This document shows positions 55,126 to 62,577 of a stretch of 64,000 nucleotides of DNA, in pieces (the first letter of the stretch is position 1; each line of letters begins with the position of its first letter). The position numbers and the translations under genes were made by a program. Below the pieces are notes generated by a model that was not told where the DNA came from, did no database searches, and was given only the letters and a program-made list of their open reading frames with translations. The stretch is from Candidatus Helarchaeota archaeon. GTDB lineage: Archaea; Asgardarchaeota; Lokiarchaeia; Helarchaeales; RDOG01. The stretch spans positions 330,451 to 394,450 of the forward strand of contig JAHPZH010000003.1 in the NCBI GenBank assembly GCA_019058315.1, written 5' to 3'.

Positions 55126-55881
55126 ATGACTAAAGAGAAAATTATTGAATCCTTATTAATAGTTGATAAAAAAACAGGTAATATTTTTATTAATTATGTT
55201 CCTGCTAAAGATTTTGATAAAGATCCCAACTTAATTATAGGCTTATTAACTTCTTTTTTAAAATATACAAAAGATCTTGAACAAAAAAATTTAAAAATGT
55301 TGGATTTGGAAAGTTTTCGACTAATTTTTACGGAAAAATATGATATTATCTTTGTTGCAATTAGCAACCGATTAGTAAATCCGATGAATTTATTATTTAA
55401 GTTGAATACTATTCAGACTTTATTTCTAAACGAATTTACAGAAGATGAATTGTCTAATCCAAATATTCCTCCAAATTATTTTGATGACTTTATTGAGAAG
55501 ATACGTGAAATAATGAATGGTGATTTAAGAGTTCTAGAGAATAAACAGAGCGTTAAGAAAATTTTAGAGAGATTCAGTAAAGATAAAATCGTTATTGGCT
55601 CAGCAGTTTTATCATTTGCTGGAAATTTTCTTGTAAGTACTTTCACTAAAGATGAAACTAATCTAATTCAAGCTTTATTTAACACCAATTTTGAATTGAT
55701 AATCTCTGGTATAAAAAAGGCATTTATTGAGTTTCTAAATAGGACTTTTTATATTAGAAAAATTGATGATCAAACATTATTTGTAGTCATTATTAAAAAT
55801 GTTGAAGATTTTGAAAAAATACAGATAAAAATAGAGAAAGTTGAAAAAGAAATTATTAATGTGGTTAAGAAAACTAAATAA
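55126..55881 (+). CDS. Longin-roadblock-like protein (cassette 2)
   Basis: A 251-residue paralogue of 53753-54511: IIESLLIVDKKTGNIFINY, FRLIFTEKYDIIFVAI, MNLLFKLNTIQTLFLNE, then the roadblock-like half with VKKILERF, VIGSAVLSFAGNFLVSTF and FYIRKIDDQTLFVVII. It starts 16 bases after the GTPase stop; TAGGAG at the stop serves as its ribosome site. The conserved order and length argue that each GTPase works with its own partner. Confidence 0.72.
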   Translation: MTKEKIIESLLIVDKKTGNIFINYVPAKDFDKDPNLIIGLLTSFLKYTKDLEQKNLKMLDLESFRLIFTEKYDIIFVAISNRLVNPMNLLFKLNTIQTLFLNEFTEDELSNPNIPPNYFDDFIEKIREIMNGDLRVLENKQSVKKILERFSKDKIVIGSAVLSFAGNFLVSTFTKDETNLIQALFNTNFELIISGIKKAFIEFLNRTFYIRKIDDQTLFVVIIKNVEDFEKIQIKIEKVEKEIINVVKKTK

Positions 55882-55901
55882 TTCTTGCAATTAATATGAA
55901 A

Positions 55902-57464
55902 TTATGGAGGTTTTGATGTAGATTTTTTTTCTTCTTCTTTTTCCATAAAATTTTTCATTGATAGATAATAAGAAGTATCAGATTTTAGCTTTTCTTGAAG
56001 AACTTGCTTTTGAAGTGATTTTAAATTTCTAGATCTTTTCCCATTAGATAATTTCTTTAATAATTTTATACCAAATGGCTTTTCTTTTTCAATTTCTTTG
56101 GTAATAATATAACCTTCCTTGATTGCATTTTGAAAGAGTTCTTCACCAATTTTTGTTCTAGTTATTACTGTATTCCAACCTCCAGGTGATCCAATGGACC
56201 CGGATGATATATCAGAGAGCTCATTTGTTAGGTCCACACATAAATGGCATGCGTGGCGAGCATATTTTGTTACATCTTTGATTGGTACCTGAACTGGTTC
56301 TCCCTCACCGCGATGGACAAAGAATTTTCCCTTATCAATATTCATTTTTGTAGCTTCGGTAAGAGAAGTTTGACAATTCTCTTCTACTATTTTAATTAAA
56401 TTTGGATAGGGAAAACTTTCCATACAAAAAATCCCAATAATATATTTAACATTTCCCCATATTTCTGACATTATATTAGATGTGACTTGATATTTTCGCA
56501 TTGCTTGAACTTGGCAGGGAGTTCCTACAAAGGCAATAGATTTTAGTCCAGAGACTTTTATTAGATCTAGTGCTGATAAGTTTGCTGCGACTGAATATAT
56601 TGTACCTGCGGCTTTAATTGCCTCATCTTTATTTCTAATTAAAATTGGTTGTGTATTCCAAGGTTCACCTTCTTTTTGAACTACTCCAATAGCCCCATCA
56701 ATAAGATTCTTATCAAACAGATAAGTCAAAAGTGTTGTTACTATCCCTCCATCTTGGGCTACTTTTTTAATTTTTTGATCTTTGGTTTGAGCAGAAACTA
56801 CAGTTATATTCAAACCAACTGGATCAGCTTTAAGTTCTTTAATAAAATCAACTTTTTTATCATTCATATATCCTTTTAATACATTTATATGTAGAAAAGT
56901 CCTCGGACAACTCGCCCAACAGAGCCCGCAATGAATACATTTATTTTCATCAACAGTGGGTGTTTCTCCCATTGTGATTGCTTTTACTGGGCAAATACTA
57001 AAGCATGCCCCACAACCACAACATAATTCCTTTTCAACAATAGGAGTTATCGGCTCTAATGGCACTTTATATGTTGTGGCAGAAGTTAATTTTAAAAAAA
57101 TATTACCATTTTCTTCAGACATTATAATTTTTGGTTTAAAACTTAATTCAGAGGTCCCTTGTTTTATATCTATTAAATTATCACCAATTAATTCAGCAAG
57201 GGCTTTGTAAACTTCAAATTCTGTAAATTCAGTATTTTCAATAATTTCTGGAACGGTTAAAAATCCATTTTTTTTAATTAATAATAGAATCCTATGTTTA
57301 ATCAACTCAATATCATAAATTTTATCAATTATTGCATCTAATTCTAAAGGAGAAATACGTCCACTATTCAATATTACCTTCTGGTTTTCCAATAAATTTT
57401 TTATCTTAAAACTTATTGCTGCTTCACAAACTGCATTGAATGTTTCTTTATCTACTTTTTCCAT
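55902..57464 (-). CDS. FrhB/FdhB-like oxidoreductase with N-terminal helical domain and ferredoxin
   Basis: About 520 residues. The first ~115 are helical and contain a winged-helix-like part (GFLTVPEIIENTEFTEFEVYKAL). Then come CGCGACFSICP and CIHCGLCWASCP (2[4Fe-4S]), followed by the FrhB flavin domain (QDGGIVTTLLTYL, FVGTPCQVQAMRK, CMESFPYPNL). FrhB-type proteins carry FAD and move electrons between Fe-S clusters and F420 or a similar carrier. ATG 57464 stands behind AGGTGA. It follows mvhD and its RNA element, so it should be part of the HdrA complex. Confidence 0.9.
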   Translation of the reverse strand: MEKVDKETFNAVCEAAISFKIKNLLENQKVILNSGRISPLELDAIIDKIYDIELIKHRILLLIKKNGFLTVPEIIENTEFTEFEVYKALAELIGDNLIDIKQGTSELSFKPKIIMSEENGNIFLKLTSATTYKVPLEPITPIVEKELCCGCGACFSICPVKAITMGETPTVDENKCIHCGLCWASCPRTFLHINVLKGYMNDKKVDFIKELKADPVGLNITVVSAQTKDQKIKKVAQDGGIVTTLLTYLFDKNLIDGAIGVVQKEGEPWNTQPILIRNKDEAIKAAGTIYSVAANLSALDLIKVSGLKSIAFVGTPCQVQAMRKYQVTSNIMSEIWGNVKYIIGIFCMESFPYPNLIKIVEENCQTSLTEATKMNIDKGKFFVHRGEGEPVQVPIKDVTKYARHACHLCVDLTNELSDISSGSIGSPGGWNTVITRTKIGEELFQNAIKEGYIITKEIEKEKPFGIKLLKKLSNGKRSRNLKSLQKQVLQEKLKSDTSYYLSMKNFMEKEEEKKSTSKPP

Positions 57465-57487
57465 GGGATTCACCTAATTTTTTTTAT

Positions 57488-57553
57488 ACCCCTTTGGTTG
57501 CATTCCAAAGAATTTCTGTTAGACTCTAAGTTTTTTTCTAACAGATTTTGGGT
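57488..57553 (-). promoter_or_regulatory. Candidate SECIS element downstream of mvhD
   Basis: Read on the minus strand the element begins one base after the mvhD stop. ACCC pairs with GGGT at the ends; inside are a 9-base hairpin TCTGTTAGA/TCTAACAGA with a 13-base loop and a second hairpin CTTTGG-AATGCAA-CCAAAG, making a three-way junction. The element at 58010 is nearly identical and shows an A-U to G-C covariation in the first hairpin. Location after a UGA-containing gene indicates a Sec-insertion signal. A eukaryotic-type AUGA/GA core is not obvious. Confidence 0.75.
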
Positions 57554-57554
57554 T

Positions 57555-57971
57555 TTAAACATTAACAGAACGAATAGGATTAGGACCTAATTTTTGCAGG
57601 TGACCAATCGTATCTTCAACCGCTTGCACAAACCTATTTACTTCAGCCGCACTACATTGGTAAAGGTTGACTCTACCTCCACCTAAACCGGACTTATCGA
57701 GGACTCTTTTGATAAATAGAATTCTTTCGTTAGCCCTGATATTACCATCTTTGAAATCACACTCGCCAAAGTGTCATCCAACAACCATAACAGCATCTGC
57801 ACCAGCTCGAATTGCATGCATTATATGGGCAATATCAATACGTCCAGTGCATCTAAGACGAATTATTTTAACACCAGTATTATATTTCATTCGGCAAGTT
57901 CCAGTTAAATCAGCAGCAGAATAACCTCATTTATCACATGCAAATAGGACCACATTAAATTTGGGATCCAT
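57555..57971 (-). CDS. mvhD: MvhD/VhuD selenoprotein, 138 residues with two Sec
   Basis: Translating through two TGA codons (57927-57929, Sec15; 57774-57776, Sec66) gives a complete MvhD: FACDKUGYSAADLTG, IIRLRCTGRIDIAHI, GADAVMVVGUHFGECDF and a normal C-terminus. Both positions are cysteines in Cys-only MvhD (CNWC and GCHPGDC). MvhD carries a [2Fe-2S] cluster and passes electrons from hydrogenase or another donor to HdrA. VhuD is a known selenoprotein of Methanococcales. The start ATG 57971 is 38 bases after the preceding RNA element. Other genes here use TGG for Trp and TGA for stop, so TGA is not Trp. Confidence 0.95.
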
Positions 57972-58009
57972 ATAAATACCTTCTTTTTCATCACCTTTTA
58001 TAAATTTTT

Positions 58010-58078
58010 AACCCCCTTTGGTTGCATTCCAAAGGATTTTCTATTAGATTAAATCTTTTTCTCTAATAGAATTTGGGT
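58010..58078 (-). promoter_or_regulatory. Candidate SECIS element downstream of hdrA
   Basis: On the minus strand it begins two bases after the hdrA stop. ACCC/GGGT close a three-way junction; the first arm is a perfect 10-base hairpin (58062-58071 with 58039-58048) with a 13-base loop, and the second is CCTTTGG-AATGCAA-CCAAAGG (58015-58035). The same architecture and 22 identical bases occur after mvhD at 57488. It should serve all three UGA codons of hdrA, up to 1.9 kb upstream. Confidence 0.75.
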
Positions 58079-58080
58079 GT

Positions 58081-60072
58081 TTAAGTTTGAATTTCTTCTT
58101 CTAACATAGCTTCAACTTGGTTATCAATTGTCTCGTCCCTATAGTATCTAAGACTTAAGGCACGTGCAGGACAACTCGCAACACAAATTCCACAGCCTTT
58201 ACAAAGCATCTCATCTACTTCAGCGATACCATTTTCATTAATAGTAATTGCACCATAAGGGCAATTTCTTTCGCACGTTCCACAACCAACACATAATTCT
58301 TCGATAACGCTTGGATTAATAAGCTCCAATAGAAACCTTTCAGCTAATACAAAGTCAGTAGCTGCAATAGCTGCGGCTTTAGCAGTTGATACTGAGTATG
58401 GCACATTCTTTGGACCATGAGCAGCACCGCATATATATACTCCGCTGACTTTAGTTTCTTGTGGGCTCAAACATCCATGTATTTCTTTTAGAAAACCACT
58501 AGGTGCTTTATCAAGTCCTAAAATATCCATTATTTTCTTTGTAGAACTTGCAGGAACCATCGCCACCGATAAAACCACAAGGTCAAATTCTTCTTTAATT
58601 ACTTTTCCTTGAAGTGTATCCTCGCCTCGTAATATAAGATTCTTTGTCTCTGGATCTTCTTTAACTACTCCAATTTTTCCACGAATGAACCGTATATCGG
58701 GATTTTGTCCGCGTATTCTTGAATAATATTCTTCTTGATCTTTGTCAGCAGTTCTTATATCAATGTAGAAGATTGAAAGGTCCATATTATCAAATTCTTG
58801 CATTAGTAATTGAGCATTTTTAATTGCAACCATACAGCAGACACCACCTGAACAATAAGCGTTATCTTTTAGATTTCGTGATCCAACACATTGTATCATT
58901 GCTACTTTTTTTGGAACCTTACCATCACTCGGTCTTGTTATATGCCCACCAGTAGGCCCTGTCGGGCTTAACATGCGCTCAAGTTCAATTTGGGTAACAA
59001 CATTTAGATATTTACCATATCCATATTCGCCAGTTGGATCATATATATCAAATCCCGTAGCTATTATAATTGCGCCGACGTCCAATTCAATTTCTTCAGG
59101 CTCTTGTTCGTATTTTATTGCTCCTGCGAGACAATTTTTTTCACATTGTTTACAATTAATACAGTATTCTTTTGAAATATATGCAACTTTTGGGACTGCT
59201 TGGGGAAATAATATGTTGATTGCCTTTCTAGTACCTAAACCATAATTAAATTCGTTTGGGATATTTATCGGACAAACTTCCATACATCTACCACAGCCCG
59301 TGCAGACATTTTCATCAACGAATTTGGCATTTTTCTTAATTTTAACCTTAAATTGTCCTGCAGTTCCTGAAATATCCTCAACTTCAGAATAAGTAAGTAT
59401 TTGAACATTAGGATGTTTTGCTACTTCGACCATTTTAGGGGCCAATATTCAGATTGCACAATCATCTGTAGGAAATACTCGATCTAATTGTGCCATTTTT
59501 CCTCCAATACTTGGGGATGACTCAATAAGATAAACGGGAGTTCCAGTATTAGCAACACCTAAAGCGGCTGAGATACCACCAATTCCACCACCAATGACCA
59601 TCACCGATTTATATACATCCATTTCTTTTATTGGAACATCTTCCATTTGATTTGCTCTTGCAATACCGCCTTTCATTAATTGGATAGCTTTTTCAGTAGC
59701 AGCTTTAGGATCCTTCGAATGAACAAATGATACTTGTTCTCGTAAGTTAACCATTTCAAAGAAGTATTTACTTATACCAGCAGATTCAAGAAGGGCTCTA
59801 TAAGTCGGTTCATGAATTTTTGGGGTTCATGCACCAACAACAACTCGGTTAAGTCCGAGTTTTTCAATATCTTCCTTAATCATATTTTGTGGAGTAGAAC
59901 TACACATAAATGCGGCTGTTTTAGATAGAACTACGTTTGGTTCGTTTTCTAAAGCTTTAGCGACTTTCTCAACGTCCACCACACCACCGATGTTTACGCC
60001 TCAAAAGCAGACATAAACACCTATCTTTATCGAACTTTCAATATTTTTTCCAATGCTGTTTTCATCTTGCAT
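58081..60072 (-). CDS. hdrA: Heterodisulfide reductase subunit HdrA with three selenocysteines
   Basis: Read through three in-frame TGA codons the gene encodes a full 663-residue HdrA. Sec24 (60001-60003) lies in VYVCFUGVNIGG, where CxC is usual; Sec82 (59827-59829) in VVVGAUTPKIHEP; Sec208 (59449-59451) in DCAIUILAPKM. All replace conserved cysteines. The FAD loop VIGGGIGG is near 160-166, an inserted ferredoxin (CTGCGRCMEVCP, CINCKQCEKNC) near 257-330, and a C-terminal 2[4Fe-4S] domain at the end. HdrA is the flavin-based electron-bifurcating core. ATG 60072 follows AAAGGTG. HdrB and HdrC are not in the window. Confidence 0.96.
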
Positions 60073-60128
60073 TTTACACACCTTTCTTTACATCACTCCT
60101 AAAAAGGATTTTGAAATAATAATAATTC

Positions 60129-60299
60129 TTAATGTCCAATTAAAGCTCGTTTTGCTCTAAAAATAACTTTATTTCTATCACAATTTTCTTCTTCAGCTAT
60201 AGTTATTAGCAATTTCAACGTCTTACCGCCCTTGAGATCAAGAGCTGTCATAATTTCTTTAGCAAAATCGCGAATTTTTGGATCTACTTTTTTGGCCAT
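60129..60299 (-). CDS. Small protein, 56 residues, upstream of hdrA
   Basis: An ORF from ATG 60299 encodes 56 residues: MAKKVDPKIRDFAKEIMTAL, then a basic helix and the end RAKRALIGH. It is on the same strand as hdrA, 56 bases before its start and 111 after the arrestin-like gene, so it is probably in the cluster. It has one cysteine. I do not recognise a family. Confidence 0.6.
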   Translation of the reverse strand: MAKKVDPKIRDFAKEIMTALDLKGGKTLKLLITIAEEENCDRNKVIFRAKRALIGH

Positions 60300-60410
60300 T
60301 TAAAACACGGTTTATCTTTTTCCAATAATGGTAAAATACAATAAGATTTAAAATATTATCCAAGATTACGGATATGAGAGAAATAATATAAAAAATAGGG
60401 GAGATTTTTA

Positions 60411-61571
60411 TTATGAAATATTTTTAGAAACAGTATTTTGATTATTATCTTCTATTTTAAGTTGTAACATTGTAATATCGGGATTATATTTATAATTGAC
60501 TGTTATATCTTGATTAGAATCCCATTTAATCTTTCCTAACATGTTAGGTGGTAGTTCAAAGAATTCAGATTGAATCCCACTAACTTGTATAGTAACTCCT
60601 TCGAAATTATTTTTAGTTTTATTTTTCAAAGTAATTTTTATGCTATTTCCGTCAATTTCCTTTTTTACAAGTTCAATTTGATCGGGGGTTATTATTTTAC
60701 CCAAAGCATTACTCTTTTCTCCTACAATAGGACTAAATAAGTCCGGTTCGGTTACTTTACCTTCGATGATATTTATAGGGATTGTAAATTGGGTTTTTTC
60801 ACCTTTAAAACTGGTTGCCTCTATCTTTAAATACCAGCTATTTTGGTCCCCAACTCTATGATTTACTCCTAGACTGACTTGTGTTTCCCATAGATAGTTA
60901 TGAGAAGGTTCTGCATCAGTTGGGATCTTTAAATTAAGCTTTCCATTCGTAGGGGGATTTTTAATATTGGATTTGGCTTTTTGAATTGGAGGTTTCTTTT
61001 TATTATGAACACATTGCTTCCAGAACTCAGGGCATTGGCAAATTGTGTTAATATCTTGGATTAATTCAACGTTAAGTTCCTTATAATTTTCCAAAGTATA
61101 TTCCAAATCTATATTTTCATCAGGCATAAAAGTATCTTTAGATATACTAATTGCTACCCCTTTTATCTTTACATCAATAGGATGAGAGGACATACGTTCT
61201 GTAGCTGTTGCTTTAATAAATATTGATTTATCGCTAAAATAATTCTCTTCCTGTTTTGTTTTATTATTGATTAGGGACAGGTTTGCTCTTATAAAATAGG
61301 TAATACGTGAGTCAATGCTTGGCACTACACGGCGACTGATAGGTATGCTTCTTAATCTTTTATAAGTACCATTTTCAAAAATACCTTTATAAAAAATATC
61401 ATTTTTTGATATAATCAGCTCTTTCGCACAAGGTCGTTTAATATATAAACGTACACCGCCCCATGTAATGTCTATCTGTTCTTCTTCAAGTTCGTTCATA
61501 TTAAATTTAGACGAAACTGTAGTGGGAATTCCGACTTTCGCAATTTTTTCTGTTTCGAGATTTACTAACAT
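60411..61571 (-). CDS. Arrestin-like beta-sandwich protein
   Basis: A 386-residue predicted all-beta protein. The central part (VKIKGVAISISKDTFMPDENIDLEY, then IPTDAEPSHNYLWETQVSL) resembles the arrestin or Vps26 fold by pattern; a CQCPEFWKQC segment is inserted. The C-terminal ~90 residues form a separate beta domain with VSGIQSEFFELPP and VNYKYNPDITMLQL, which is shared with the C-terminus of the FrhB-like protein at 62578. It follows the Rag-like GTPase at 27 bases. An adaptor role between GTPase and redox complex is inferred. Confidence 0.6.
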   Translation of the reverse strand: MLVNLETEKIAKVGIPTTVSSKFNMNELEEEQIDITWGGVRLYIKRPCAKELIISKNDIFYKGIFENGTYKRLRSIPISRRVVPSIDSRITYFIRANLSLINNKTKQEENYFSDKSIFIKATATERMSSHPIDVKIKGVAISISKDTFMPDENIDLEYTLENYKELNVELIQDINTICQCPEFWKQCVHNKKKPPIQKAKSNIKNPPTNGKLNLKIPTDAEPSHNYLWETQVSLGVNHRVGDQNSWYLKIEATSFKGEKTQFTIPINIIEGKVTEPDLFSPIVGEKSNALGKIITPDQIELVKKEIDGNSIKITLKNKTKNNFEGVTIQVSGIQSEFFELPPNMLGKIKWDSNQDITVNYKYNPDITMLQLKIEDNNQNTVSKNIS

Positions 61572-61598
61572 ATAAATTTCACATAAAAAAAAGGAATT

Positions 61599-62510
61599 TT
61601 ATTCTTGATGTGCTCTAACGACTAAATCTGCAAATAGTTCCATGTCAACGAGTAGAGTTTTTATTTGATCTTTAGAAGCACTGTCCAAATCCTTAGGTCT
61701 CATTAAAAGAACGCTTAAAATGTACTTGAAAATATATATTTCAATTTCTTTATCAGCTTCTTTTGATTCACCTTTAAAATAAACGGAATCTGCATTAAAG
61801 AAATTTTCTCGCATCGTATTACAAGAACTAATGAAATCTCTAAGATCAGCTCTTAATTGTAAACCAGCAGAAATTCCAGGAACATTATGAACTATTACAT
61901 TACCATTTATGTCGCTAATTATGATTTTTGCTTTTATTTCAGATAATTGCTTTTCTGCATTTTCTACATGTGATTGTAGATCTTTATAATTTGCGACAAG
62001 TAAATCCCGAAAAACTATAGATAACTTCTCTTGTTCATAGATTGAGGTAATTCGTTCTTCTGGGTTCCAATTTTCAAAAATCTTTGGGAAAATTCCTTTT
62101 GCCTTTTGTAAATTTGTATCTAGAAGTTCTTTTTGGTAGCCTTGAGCATCATATTTATGATAGAAAATTAAAACGGTAGGTTTAATATTTAAATCATCAA
62201 ATGCTTTCTTTAGTTTCTTAAAGTAATCTACTGCTGTGTCAAATTTATCTGGGTCATGTAAATCGATAATTGGGATTAAAACATCAGTTTCCTTAAAGAT
62301 TTCAGGTTTAGCTAAGTAATCTGCTCTGAATTGATCTTGTCCTCCAAAATCGAAGAAACTAACATTTAGTCCGAGATATGGATGAGATCTAACTTCATAC
62401 ATTACAGTAGGTCGAAATGATTTTGTATCTTCTGGACTTTTTGATGCGAATGTTGTTGCGTATATACTTGTCTTTCCACAACCACTTATTCCTACAAGCG
62501 ATATTTTCAT
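61599..62510 (-). CDS. Rag/Gtr-like GTPase with C-terminal roadblock-like domain
   Basis: The N-terminal GTPase domain has GISGCGKTS (G1), FFDFGGQDQFRADYL (G3, compare RagA DCGGQDTFMENY) and YHKYDA (G4 with His as in RagA HKMD). The C-terminal ~110 residues (AKIIISDINGNVIVHNV and following helices and strands) fit the roadblock fold present in Rag/Gtr proteins. Rag GTPases form dimers that signal nutrient state in eukaryotes. Here the gene lies inside an HdrA/FrhB electron-transfer cluster. ATG 62510 follows TAGGTGAAG. Confidence 0.85.
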   Translation of the reverse strand: MKISLVGISGCGKTSIYATTFASKSPEDTKSFRPTVMYEVRSHPYLGLNVSFFDFGGQDQFRADYLAKPEIFKETDVLIPIIDLHDPDKFDTAVDYFKKLKKAFDDLNIKPTVLIFYHKYDAQGYQKELLDTNLQKAKGIFPKIFENWNPEERITSIYEQEKLSIVFRDLLVANYKDLQSHVENAEKQLSEIKAKIIISDINGNVIVHNVPGISAGLQLRADLRDFISSCNTMRENFFNADSVYFKGESKEADKEIEIYIFKYILSVLLMRPKDLDSASKDQIKTLLVDMELFADLVVRAHQE

Positions 62511-62577
62511 TTTTTCTTCACTTCACCTAATTACATTTTTTATAATATTTTTAATTTTTTCAATTATCAAGAAATTA

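Noticed and set aside
57667..57924. Plus-strand ORF of 85 residues opposite mvhD
   Set aside because: It is the complement of the mvhD frame; mvhD has strong family motifs and this ORF none.
57555..60072. In-frame TGA codons as evidence for pseudogenes or frameshifts in hdrA and mvhD
   Set aside because: All five are TGA, none TAA or TAG, all fall on conserved cysteine positions, and the frame is otherwise perfect; selenocysteine explains them better.
57555..60072. TGA recoded to tryptophan
   Set aside because: TGG is used for Trp throughout, TGA ends several genes (for example 28704), and the affected positions are cysteines in homologues.
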